64,000 bases of DNA from Amoebophrya sp. A120 (Eukaryota > Sar > Dinophyceae > Syndiniales > Amoebophryaceae). The position numbers were made by a program, and so were the translations under genes. A model generated the notes under the pieces. It saw nothing but the letters and a program-made list of their open reading frames with translations. It was not told the origin of the DNA and made no database searches. Location of the stretch: positions 15,934,142-15,998,141 of the forward strand of contig CAJINV010000001.1 of assembly GCA_905178155.1 (NCBI GenBank), read 5' to 3'. Below, piece after piece: positions 48,101 through 60,100 of this stretch; position 1 is the stretch's first letter, and each line of letters starts with the position of its first letter.

Positions 48101-51100
48101 GCTTCATGTAACTTTCGATCAACCCGCCGTCCGAGCGCTTGGAATTGTGGAAGTCGATGCGGCGGATGGTTTCTTCATCCACCACACCACCCTCGACCTC
48201 TTCCACAAACTCGTTTTCCTGGTTCAAGTCCCGCAAAAACTGCTCCCAGTTGATGCGGTCCTCGGGGGACACGCCGTCCTTGGCGTCCTGTTCTTCGCGC
48301 TTCTGCTCCTCCTCCGCGCGGACCGCCTCGGCGGCGTCTTGGAAGTTCGCCATCAGGATGGCCAAGAACAGGTTGAAGATGATGCACATACCCAGGACTA
48401 CCATGGCGAAGTGGAACATGAAATACGCAAACCTGATTGTATGCGTATAATTTTTGCACGTCGTAGTTAGACAGAGTTTTTGTGTACTAGATCTAGATGC
48501 AGATGGTACAACTCAATGACTCGAAGGAACTCATGAATCAACTGACATGCAATATGGAATAAATGAATCGACACCAAAAAAAAAGTTCTCTTTTCCAAAA
48601 AACACTGAATGAAAATCTTACCCCGCGCCGCGCATGCCGTCGTACATGAGGGCATTCCAGTTTTCGCCCGTTAGTCCTTGAAACACGGTGACCACGGACC
48701 ACAGAAAGGAATCAAAGTTGCTCCGCCGCACACAAGAATGATCCCAGTCGCTGGTCCCGCCCGGGCAGGCCTGGTCTTCCGGCACCGGCTCATCCGTATT
48801 GGGGTCGAACTTGAGCTTGTTCGCGAACATGATGCTGCCCATCAGCGCGAACACGAAGATCATCAGACAGAGCAAAAGCGTGAAGTGGCCCATGGACAGC
48901 ACCGTCTGCACGACTGCTTGCAACAGCTTCCGGAAGTTCTCGTTTTTCTTCGCGAGCTTGATGATACGGAGCAGCCGCAGCGATTTCAGCGCGCCGCCGC
49001 CGCCGTCGGAGAACAGTTCCGCGACGGAGAAGACGACGATGATACCGTCCAGTGCGTGCCAGAATTCCTTCACGTACGCAATCGGGCCGATGGCCGCGAG
49101 GACGATCACCATCTCGATCAGGAAGATGATGGTGAACACGGTGTTCATGCTGTCCAGCACGTTGGACAGTGGCGGCTTGATCGGCGGGTGCGCGTCCATC
49201 ATCATGATGATGATGTTCAAAATGATGCACGCCATCACGAAATTCTGGAAAAAGCCCGTCGACGCGAAGTCAAATGCCGCTTTCACCTTGTATTCGTCCT
49301 CGTACACAAGAAGGGCGCTGCTCTTCGCGCGTTGGAACTGGCCCGGTCGGGGACTGTCGCTCTCCTCATCCTCGTCGTCGTCCTCGTTTTCCGCGCCGGC
49401 GGAACTCGTGGCGTCAGCCGCGTGCGCGCCCTCCGCGTTATTTTCGGCGTCGTTTGCCGCAGGGGCTTCTTGGCTAACATCGACCAGGGCTCCCGGTTCT
49501 TGTTGCGCACCGGTCACTTCAGATGCCGGGACCATTTCCACGATGGCGCTAGACCCCACGTCTGGCAGCTCCTTCGAGGCGCCGTCGTTTTCGCCGGCTT
49601 GTTTTGCCGCTATGTCGGACGAGCTGGAATTCTCTTCCTCCCCCTCTATCGGCGCGGGCTCCTCTTCGTCCATCAAACCCTGCTCGAACTTCTTCGACAA
49701 CTCCTGAAAAGCGTCCCAGACCACCGCCAGGGCCACGTTCAGCAGGAAGAAACTACCAATCACCACGAGAAAGCAGAAGTAGATGAACGCAAAGTCGTTC
49801 GAGTGGGCGTCCTGTTAGGGCGAGAGGGGTCGAGTGTTTGATTTGCATTTGAGGTACTGATCACAAATGAGCAGAAACACGTAAAAACTTCTTGCAAAAA
49901 ATGCATTCTTGAAAAAACCTACCCCGCACGAAAAATCTAGAAAAAATTGAAACAAAAAAAAATCCCTTTCCATTTTTACCTGTGACATGTACATGATGTC
50001 GGTCCAGCCCTCCATGGTGATGCACTGGAAGATGACGATGACGGCGTTCAAGATGTTGTTAAAATTCGTGATGCCATACCCGTAATTCGGGTCGTTTTTC
50101 TTGCTGTACAAGCCCCCGGCGTTGATCAACTTGGAGTTTTCGCACCACTCCCCGAACTTCGCGGCGGCCTTGTTGTCGTCGCCGAACACATGGACTTGGT
50201 TGTCGACCGCGGAGGTGACTTGCGTCGGGAAGGACGGCCGGAAGTCCTTCTCCAGGTCGAAAATGCTGTTCGAGCCGCATATGTCGTCCCCGAAGTAGGC
50301 GTGCTGGATCAGGTCCTGGCACATGTAGCGGCCGCCGCAGGGCCGCCCAACGACCGCCCCGTCGTCGTCCAGCGCGAGCGGCCACTCCCAGCGGCCGTGC
50401 TCCCCGGGCAGGATGGCGCAGCCAGGTTTCGACGTGGTCACCCACTGGACGTCGGGCCGCGTGCGGCACCGGCGTTCGTAGATGCCCTGCCACAAGTTCA
50501 GACCCAAAACGCCGAAGATGAACAACTGGAAAATCGTCATGCTCAGCACCGACCCGAGCTTGGGGATGCTCTGCAGCACCGTGTTCACAAGGACTTTCAT
50601 CTCCGGCATGGTGGTCAGTGCCCGCAGCGGGCGCAGCACCCGGAAGACCCGGAGCATGGTGATGGTGCTGTTCACCGTTAAATTCTCGAGGAACCACCAG
50701 GCCACGCCGGTCACGACCACGATGAAATCGAGCCAGTTCCAGGAGTCGGATAAGTAGGTCTTCTTGCCCCAGAAAAACCCGTAGGCCACCATCTTCATCA
50801 GCATTTCCACCACGAAAATCGCCAAAAAGACCGGGTCCATGGTGTCGGACACGTTGTTGACCCAGTGCTTGTCGCGGCCGCACCCGAACGCGGGCGGGGT
50901 GGTCTGGCACTTGGGGTCCGACATGGGCTTGTTGTAGACCGCGCGGTGGTGGTAGGCGGCCAGACAGAAGCTGTTCAGCAGGATCAGCATCAAAATGAAG
51001 CCGTCGAAGAGCTGGGTCTCCACGATCTTCAGGCACCGCTGGCGGAAGGAGTTCTCCAGGGGGAACAGCCCGAGCGCGTTCGGCTCCAGGTCCAGGCCGT

Positions 51101-51311
51101 ACCGCGGCCGCCGGGTGGTGATCCGCCGGACGTACCGCCCCACGCGCCGCATGCACTTGCCGCAGGGCCCCCGGTCGGTGAGCGTCCGCGTGGCGCTGCG
51201 ACTACGGGCGAAGTTGCTGGCGGCATTCTTCGACGACGCCACCACCTCTTCGTCGCTATCGTCGTCGCCGCTGCGCCGGCTGCGCGCCGCCGTCACCGCC
51301 AATCGCACCAT
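45117..51311 (-). CDS. Four-domain voltage-gated calcium-type channel alpha subunit, 1945 aa
   Basis: Exons 51311-49980, 49811-48622 and 48432-45117; both introns are GT-AG (CAG|GTAAAA...CTAACAG; GGG|GTAAG...AATCAG) and restore the frame. The start is ATG 51311, with an in-frame TAG three codons upstream. Four repeats of six membrane helices are visible. S4 voltage sensors are LRVFRVLRPLRALT, LKSLRLLRIIKLAKK, LRILRAFRPLRVI and MRMFRVARLLRLLQF. Pore loops are TMEGWTD, LTGENWN, TTEGWVD and MTGEAWN, an EEEE ring as in calcium-selective CaV channels rather than DEKA sodium or NALCN patterns. After domain IV, a WKKYDPNFRLKISL segment resembles the CaV C-terminal EF-like region. The III S5-pore loop is unusually long (about 270 residues) and Cys-rich. 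The I-II and II-III linkers are acidic and disordered. The role is depolarisation-gated calcium entry, probably plasma or ciliary membrane. Confidence 0.93.
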
Positions 51312-52709
51312 CGAGCGCTACTTCAAGCGATTCGTCGAAGGTTGTAGTTCGTTGTTGTGAAGACCGGTTCGAGGTTATTCGCCTTCAGGAATTGAAACGT
51401 CGTGCGGAATTTGCGGATTTGGATAAAAACACGGCGAGCAACAGTGACTACTTTGAATTATTATTTAAATTTCAAAACTGATAGATTACTGTACTTTAGA
51501 ATTAGATCAAAATTACTTGGTGTCAAAAGAGGTTGCGCTTTGATCATGCGAGAGACCGTTTATTTTTCGTAAGTTCGGTGTAAAAAATAAAGCGGAGTGA
51601 TAGTGTCGCGTTTTTTCTGCAAGAGCCACTGACGCCTCTTCGCGCCACTTTATGCAATTGAAGAAGTACGAGTATTTATTCAGCGTCATGGTGCACGTTT
51701 TTACTCGGAGGGGAAAAATACAATTGGGAAAAAGGGGTGCAAAAATGCTCACGTTCTTGAGAAGTAGGAGTTCACGGGGGAAATCCTCCTGGAAATGAAG
51801 TGGTTGGAAAAAGGAAATCACACAGAATATAATTGCTGTGCGAGAAAATAAGAGGGTGAAGCAGTACGATAGCAGTTCTACCAACATTCTCGTCGCCGCG
51901 AGAATACCGAGGCTGATTGATTCTGTTGCACGATAAGATAATGATTTGAGTACCAAGATGTTGAACGAGTGCAGCCATGGACGAAAAGAATCGTAGTAGT
52001 AGTTGTACCGACATCACATTTCCGTACCTGTTCTCTTTCTTGCGTCAGTTCATCAGACACATGCACGTACTGACCGACGCAGAGCGTATCTAGTGTTGTC
52101 GTCGTTCTATATTATTTCGCAAAGAAATCTTGTACGAAAAGGAATGCGCATGGAGGGCAAGCGCTGCACCATGACTGGTACGTATGTAATTGCTCTAATA
52201 GAATCAACGACCGAAATGAGCTCCTTCTTGTACTGCAAGCCAAAGTGAGCGTCGCATACATACCACTGGTAAGTCGTTGCAACTGTCAGTGCGCTAGGGC
52301 TTGGACCGATTCTGGCAATTTCGTGGCGTTTTTCGCTGCCTCGAAGAAGGCATTTGAAACAACGCAGTCGCAAGAGCTTGGCATCAGGCACGACACAGAC
52401 CGATCATCATTTTCGTGCCAACACACGAAAAGAGAATTTTTTGAGATACTGTATGTAATGCTAGCATCAAAATAATGTACTTTTTTATCATGGTCATCGG
52501 CTGTGAAATCTTCTCGTCCATCATGTGAGCTAAATGCTATTGATTCTTGATGCATGGTTAAGCCGTTGTGAGCTAGACATGGCGCTGTTGACAAAAGTGA
52601 AATCATCATCATCATATTTGTGCGTGTCCGGGATAAACATTATCTTTTCTCATTCTAATGAGTGGACGGGCACCCAGTACTGCTGTGTGCGGAGTGACAG
52701 GAGAGTCAC
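51312..52709. other. Intergenic; possible unresolved short exons
   Basis: Upstream region of the channel gene and downstream flank of the LINE fragment. A 147-codon AT-rich minus frame (51513-51956) looks like chance. At 52107-52290 the minus strand encodes WYVCDAHFGLQYKKEL, then ISVVDSIRAITYVPVMVQR, after a plausible CTTACCAG acceptor, which reads like an exon, but no partners were found. An overlapping plus-strand alternative with a GTACGT donor (ATGACTG|GTACGT) also exists. Confidence 0.35.
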
Positions 52710-53603
52710 TCACTCTGCGTGCCAAGTGTTATCTTGGCCTTTGTAGAAGGAGACCCCGCAGACATACACTATTTCTCTTCCTGTGTTTTCGCAAAAATCC
52801 GTGTTGTCTGCTTCAAACACCACCTGGTCGCTTTCTTCTAGACGCCAAACCTCCCGTCTTTGGCCGGGTAAACGCACCCAGCTCTTGCCGCTGATCGTTT
52901 GAATTAGTTCCGCTCGCCCCCTTTCCGCTTCTTGCTGTTGCTGTATTCTCTTGCGCTGCTCCTCGCGCATTTTCTCGGTCTTCTCGGTTGCTGTCCTTGT
53001 TTGCTTGGGCCTGTTTCTTCTGCTCGTGTCCACTTTTCTTTTTTGCCGCATTGCTTCCTTCACTGCCGCTGCGTCTGGCGGCTGCTGCGCCATCTGTGCG
53101 GCATCGAAGCCAAAGTGCTGCAGGTCTTGCTCCACCAGCCTGCCCCATGGTGTTTTCGCCTTTATTTCGTTTGCTATCCACCACCCTGAGGCTTCTGTTG
53201 TGTCGCGGAATGCATGGGCAACCCATGCTACCCGCTTCTCCTGTAGCATCGTCTCTATATCGAGTATGCCTGCTCTTTTGCATAACTCGATGCGGCTGGT
53301 GTATTCTGCTTCCTCGTCTACCGGCCCCCCCTCTGCGTTCTGCTCCTCCTGCCTTTCCTGCTGCCGCTGCCACTCCCTTCGCTCCCCCGTCACTGTTTTC
53401 AGTGTCTGCATCTGGAAGTTACGCAAGACCTTGAGGTCGTGCTCGTGCGGGACCCAACACTCACTATTGTACAGCGCTACCGAGCTGCACAACGAGGTGT
53501 ATAGTTCCGCCTTCAGCTCCCGCGGGAGCCCTTTATCTGCCCAGATTTTTCGGAGTTGCTGCGTCGTTGCTGACAAAAGTGAAAAGGCATATGCAACTAA
53601 CAT
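52710..53603 (-). mobile_element. 5'-truncated LINE-type reverse transcriptase fragment
   Basis: A 297-codon frame whose first 140 residues match the C-terminal (thumb and beyond) part of non-LTR retrotransposon reverse transcriptases. The diagnostic series is LRKIWADKGLPRELKAELY, then SLCSSVALYNSECW (compare LYGCETW in other LINEs), LKVLRNFQMQTLKTVTG, then CKRAGILDIETMLQEKRVAW and VAHAFR. A charged Gln/Arg/Lys-rich tail and a C-terminal segment (GKSWVRLPGQRREVWRLEE) follow. The catalytic palm (YxDD) and any endonuclease are absent, so the copy is dead-on-arrival in the usual 5'-truncated LINE manner, yet this 3' part is still open. No poly-A tail or target-site duplication was found. Confidence 0.8.
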
Positions 53604-54170
53604 CGAGCACCGATATTTTTACTAATTAGTTCACCGTCCTGTAAACGATGTCAATGTCCTGTTTTCTTTTTTCACTACGAGCCAAAATATTTTGTGCAAC
53701 ATGGATGAGAGGAAAGAAAATGGTGGCTGCTCGTTTGAATGTCAACTTTTTTTCTTTCAACTACTTCTTACTCTTGGAAAGTTGGTTTTTCTTTTGCGGT
53801 AGGCGAAAAAAACGGTACGTTAAATGATGTGATGTGTATGTAATGTACTTTGCATAACAGATTTGATGAAAACGAATATTCGGATCGATTACCATTGATT
53901 GATGGATGGCTTGCAAAATAGTGTGAGGAGTGATTTAACATAAAAGTAGAAAAAACTAGTATACTCAGAAAATCAAGCTAGGCGCGGAGAAGTGCCGGTC
54001 GCTTGATGTTGCCAACAAACAACCAAGACTTCTCCAACTACTGTAAAAAGCAAAAGGCAAAAGACTTTCGTAAACGGAATATCATCATCTCCATGCACGG
54101 CCGGAATTAGGTAAAACTGATGAGCCGAGGCCGACGAGGAAATCTTATTTCAAGGTGTTGTACGGAATTT
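53604..54170. other. Intergenic, AT-rich, nothing identified
   Basis: Lies between the LINE fragment and the presumed end of the large secreted-protein gene. Only low-complexity AT-rich sequence and very short frames are present. It may hold more 5'-truncated LINE sequence too decayed to recognise. Confidence 0.4.
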
Positions 54171-57100
54171 TCAGAAGTGCAAATCCTCCATGCACGTGAT
54201 CAAGGCGGTAGTTTCGTCGACATCAGCGATGCCTTTTTCTCCACTCTGGTCGTTCACCTCCCTCCCCAATGTGTTTTTCACTGTGTACGACCCGTCGGTT
54301 GGTCCACCACCCGGATGAAAAGTGAGTTTCTCCGCACCCTTCCAATGCTTGCACCAATTGTGATCAGTTCCGGTGGGAGCCAAGATGGAACAAACAGCAA
54401 TATCAAAATGAAAAACGATTTGTGAGTGTAACTCTTTTGATGCAATCATAGAATGAAGAGTGGCTCACCAAACCAGCAGAAACTTGTGACGCGCCGAGAT
54501 GAAAAAGAATGGGAAAAAACACTCGATGGTGTCGGTGGGTTATGATCTCTGGCATGACAAGTAATGCTGGTTTGTCGACCAATCTTCTCCTAGTAAACGA
54601 AGTACAGATTTACACTCAAACAGCAGGTGCTTCGCTTCGATACGCAATCCCAAGATCGAACTCGCATTGCGCACGATGGTGGTGGTGGTGGTGGTGATGG
54701 TGGTGCTGCTCGACCGGTCCTCCGCCTGCTTCGGACGCCCACAAGGTCTGGAACGCCCTTTCGACGTAGTCCGCGAAAATACCGTTGTCCATCATAATGC
54801 TGGGGTACTTATGATGAATAGCCCAAACGTCGATGATCACATGGGGATGAATTGTCTGCGAGCCGGAGGTGTGCGGGGGCCATGTGCTGGGATCATAATC
54901 GAGGAACATGAGGGGCATCACAGGCTGCAACAGTTCCCGCGTGGCGGCCATGGTAACAAGTGCTTTGGGCATCCAGCGCCCGTCACTGTGATAGCTGGGC
55001 ATGAAACGGACCCCCGGTCCGATTTTCTGCCGCCCATTAAAGGAACCAAACGAGTGCTACTATGCAGTGCAAATCTTTTCGATCGAACATTCAGGAAGAC
55101 GCAGAAAATGCAGGTGTATCTACACGGCGAAGATTCGGCGCAAAGATTTCATTCTTTCACTGGTGAGGCAAAAGCAGTAACAGCATGTGCTTTTTACTGC
55201 TTCAAAAGCATGCCTGCGAGAAACCGCAACAGTAGTTCGTATCGGAGATGCGCCACATAAGTGGAATACCAAAATTTTGCATTTTCCGTGCCCCTGACAT
55301 GTTCTTGCATTTTGATTTACGGTTGGTAAATGAGCAGCCTGCAGGACGACATCTGTTCCAGCGGGAATCATGTGATCGATTTTCATTTTCGTTTCAAGGC
55401 TTTCCGCGAGCAGAATCTATCACCCAGGAAAACGCTACCCAATCATTACTTATATTCGTACATGCATAAAAGAAATTGTGCGAAGACAAGAAACAGAAAA
55501 TCTGGCGTGGGCGACTCCACAGAGTGAGACCTCCAACCCCATCTCAGCAATAGAGAAATAAAGTTCTGTTAGGTCATATATGCACTCTGAACGTCAATTG
55601 CCATTCTTGCATTGGTATTTTCTTTAGCACAAGATGCAAATGTTGTCCGCCTGTGTAGAGTTTTCTTTTCTGGGATAAGTTCTGAGACGAGCCGAGCACA
55701 TTGGGCCCCTGCTTCGCAGGAGCATCTCCACGATCCCACTGGTGTGCGTGACCATTTCCGCCTGTCTCAAGCTCGTGCTTGCACATTGCCCAGTAAAGGG
55801 GAAAGAGGTCCTTTTCCAAAACTGTTCCGCTAGTTTCTTGGGGGACTTGTAAAGGGTTCAGCTGCAGGTGGTTGGCTAGCTTTTCCGTGCCTGGAGACTC
55901 ATTGCCAGACTTTGTCACACTGCTCACGGCGAAGGTAACACGGTACACCTCGATAGCCTATGCACGACAAAAAGTCTATCCAGTGCACCTTCCTCGCAAT
56001 TAAGCTGTTTCTCAACGATTCTTGGAGCAATTCTTGACAAGGAAAAGCAGCTCCGGCGACTCTTGCTCTTGGGAGCTAGCACGTATGTAAAGTCGATGCA
56101 ACGTTGAAATACAAGCAAGAGCAACAGCTGTACCCAAGGCAGGAAATAAAAAAGACCATCATAGATATAAAATTCACCCGCAGCTAAGATCCAAAACGCT
56201 AAATGGAAACTATGCTGAGATGAGAGCTTGGATATGCATCAAGATCTGCGAAGACAAAAAATGTTGTAAGTACACTGTCACACTATTTCGTCTTATTGGA
56301 TATTGTTCCTTCTTTATCAGGATTGTTTTCGTTACAGTTCTCGTACAAGCCACCGTAGCCACTGTAGCCCGACAGTTTGTCACGGCAGGTGTTTTCCAGA
56401 TCGTAAAGCTCCCGGCCGTATTTTTGCGCTTGTTCGTCGATATTCGGAGTTCCAGCCGCCCAGTTCTGGAGCCACGTCTTGAACTCGTGCCCCTCTGCGT
56501 GTCCCAACGCACATTGAACCCACGCGCTGACACCACTCCTGCGTGCATTCGTGTCCATTTTTTCAACGAAAACATCTGGAACCGAACAAGACTGTAGTAC
56601 GTACAGCTTGTTGTACTCACCGTGGTGGCCGCCGTTGTTTAATGGGCGGTGAGCACCCGCAAGAGTTCGGTCGTGTGGACCCATTCCAACTATGGTTGTG
56701 TGTTCAACGTCGGTGTGTTGAACAGATTGCGTCGCTGTGCCAGTTTTCATCTGCAGCTTCTTCGTCCTGGTCCGCTGTGTGAAGGCCTCCTTCTTTTCCG
56801 GTCGCGAAGCCATTGGCTTCCGCCCTGCCGTTGTGGTGCTCCGCTCTTTCAAGACGGCAGCGCGTTCCTTTGGTTGCATGAATTTCTTCGACGAAGCAAC
56901 TGAGTGCTCCGTGTCGGTGGCAGCGCGCTGCTGCGAATCAGTGTCGTCCCCGTCGTCCCTCACAGAGAGGGTAGGTCTTTTCCTCTTGCTGGGGACTTCT
57001 GTGAAAGAAGAGGACTGCTCGGTGGGTCCGGGAGCAGCTCCAGCTCCCTGAAAGTTTCTAGCTTGAACATCACCATGTCCAGAATCGTATTCTGCGGCCG

Positions 57101-60100
57101 CCTTAACGTCCTCCGGAAATTGTAGCAGACTTTCCAGCTGTCTCTGTGCCTGACGACTTTTGCTGTACATGTCCTCTGTCCGAGGAGGCGTGGACTGAGT
57201 GAGGGAATCCAGCAGCAATAGACTTCCAACATGCACAGTGACGTCAGGCATCTGGTCCCAGTCTTGGTTGATCAAGTGTGGCATGACGTGGTGCAGAATG
57301 TGATCCCCCTGTCCGCGGAATTCCGCTGAGGCCATCATCCGAAGCGTCGTGTCGGAAGACGGTCTCGCGGGTAATTGCATTCCTTGTTCGGACTGTAGCA
57401 GCTGCATGGCGCTTCCATCGTAAATCTGCGGCTCCGGGAGGTTGTCCGAGAAAAGAAACCTGAGGTTCAAACCACCAGACGGCTCATCTTGCACAGGTAA
57501 AGTGTAACGAGTCCTCAGACTTTCCCACTTGCCACCTTCCTGCACCAGTTGTTCGAGTAGAATATCCTGCTTCTGCTTGTCCGGGTTCAGCTATTCAGTG
57601 CAAATATTTGAGGGGCACCTAAATGTCTTTTCGTAGTCGCAGCTGCTACCTGCTACTCCCAATACATATTGCAACGAGAAAGCTTTCGGTCTCGCTGCGC
57701 TTTATCTACGAATCAATACCGCATATATAATTTTCCGCTGCTTCATTTTCGTATACTCATCCAAATCCATGACAAGAAAAGCAAAACTCCCATCGTGGCT
57801 ATGTAAAATGCACACCCTTCCTTTTGTTGCATTAAGATGAGGATCCAATACAGCCTGGAGAGTAGACTAGAGTTTTGCGGCGCTTCTCTTAACTCAAGAA
57901 CATAGCCCCTGCCTATGCTGAGACCATGACCCCCACATATTTGCCCTGCATATCGGCGTTCGAGATTTGTAAAGAGCTAATTTTAGATGTCGGTAGGTGT
58001 AGGACATGTAGGTCTTGACCTGAGCCGGCATACCCGCTCCATTTTGTCAAAGCGAAAAAAAAAGCACATGATACCACAAAGCGCACCTTTGCAGCAGCGC
58101 AGGCTACCTACGAAGTTGGCACTTTGTTTTCTTTATGTTCGTATTTTGGTTTCTTCGGAAGCACTTGCCTGCTCCAAGCCGTGCTTCTCGATTACAACAA
58201 GTATAAACAAGAGCGTCCGATTTCACAGCCCTACTTTCGCATTCATGCACGTGGGCGTTGTGAACGAAGCCCACTCTCTTAAAAAAACTAACAGGCTACT
58301 CACGAAGCAGTGCGGCCGACTGGAGTGCTCCTTTTGATGCTTTTGTGCTAGCTGCAACTTTGTGGCCGTGCTTCTTGGCATTTTACAACCTCGTAAAGAC
58401 ATGATGCTGCTGGTCTCCTCCATCAACTCATTCAGGTTTAGGTAAATGCCATACACGTGTTTAGACATGTACCTGAGTTGGGTTTTTCTTTAGGGTGCCT
58501 GATAGATAAGATATCCTTGACGTCGTCGATCCGGAAGATATTTTGCCGATATAGTCCTACAACTGACTAGGTAGGAAAAAAAGAGCTCACATTCTGCACG
58601 GTCAAGGGCAGGAAAATACGACGAATGCAGCGACAATGTGATCACCGCGAAGTTACGCTAGCTACAAAACCCGCGCGTGTATAGTATGTACCGGGTGTTC
58701 ACTTTTACCAGTGTCGCCGCTGCTCGCTAATTCAGCCATAAATTTCCTACCCTTTGCCCCCTCCTCAAAATATATCTTGCGATTATTTCGTGACATTCAT
58801 GAACTACCTTGCCATAAAGCCCCCACGGATGATCGCGGAGTAAACGTTGTTTTGCAGGAGCTCGGTCAGGGAGTTGAGCTGGAACCATTTCAACTGAAAA
58901 TCGAGCGACATCGGCTGCAAACCCAGCAACGCCTCCATCCCCTCCTCTTCCATGATGGCGGCGCTGGAATCAGTGATGAAGTCGAACCGCAGGCGCCCCA
59001 GCTGGAGACACACGTACTCGAAAAATGCGACCCAGCTTGCGCGTGTATACATCTCATCTACTGCAGTCTCAAAAGTGATCGGCTTCGGCGGATTTCCGCC
59101 CCCGACGTAGCGATTCCCGTTCTTATCAACCTGGACTGCAAGACCCCTGTTGCGAGGAAAATGAAAATGATGTTTCATACATGAAGGACAAGAACTACAA
59201 GAAGCATACGGCTCATCAATCACCAACAGGTCAGGCTTGCTGGAAGACGGCTCGGTACCACTATACTGGGCACGTTTTTCTACTGGTAAATTTACTGGTG
59301 AATGTGCACAGCATCGCTCCACATCTTCGCTATTTCTTTGCCATAATAATGATCGCCCAGAAGCGAAGGCTGTCGTGGGCATCGCAACATGATCACGGAC
59401 GATGGAAGCATGATTCATATATTTACTGGACCAAAGCATAGGCGAGAAGGTCTACTGCGACACAGCGACAGCGGTCGCCTCCAATATGATAATCTAGCTC
59501 TATCAGCGCCACACTATGCGCCGTGCGTATTGCAGCAGGACCAGGAGCAGCAGCCGAAAGGCGGGATAAAACCACTGTGCTGCAGTGAAAGTGGCACAGC
59601 ATGGTTAGCCGAAAGCGAAACAAGTCACCAACCATCAGTAACTTGCTCATTGTGTACTAACTAAAACATCAGAACTACACAAAAAACAGTAAGGACTTAC
59701 CAAGGATCTTTTAGGGTGCATTTCTGCTTGTCTGCATCTGCAAAAGCAAAACCTTGAAGAGAATTCTTCGGCTGTCGCGCTGCGTACGCCTGTTCACCCA
59801 TCCGCCGAGCCGCTTCCGGCTCACACCCGAACTCCTTGAGCAACAATTCTGGAAACTGCAATGGATTTTTTAATTTTCTTATCCCACACGGTGTACTTAA
59901 GTAATGGATTTTAGTTCTCGTAGTAAACAAGAGAATTTACTTTCTTATATATCCTCCATGCAACTGCAGAGGATTGTTTGAGATAATTCACTGATCCCGT
60001 ATGACACACTGATTGCGAAGAAGCCCCTGCGAACCTCGTATGCACTATAGAAGCAGGACAACTACATCTATTTCTTCATCAAGACGATAGACCCGATACT

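Noticed and set aside
48433-48621. Channel intron tested as an introner
   Set aside because: It has a clean GTAAG donor and AATCAG acceptor, no TAT/ATA ends, no inverted termini and no 5-bp duplication.
56340-56370. Resemblance to the dinoflagellate spliced-leader motif (ACCGTAGCCACTG)
   Set aside because: The match covers only the first few bases, lies within coding sequence, and lacks the rest of the conserved leader and a donor site.
57987-58337. Plus-strand 116-codon frame
   Set aside because: It lies mostly inside the intron 57591-58303 of the secreted-protein gene and antisense to its exon; no coding features.
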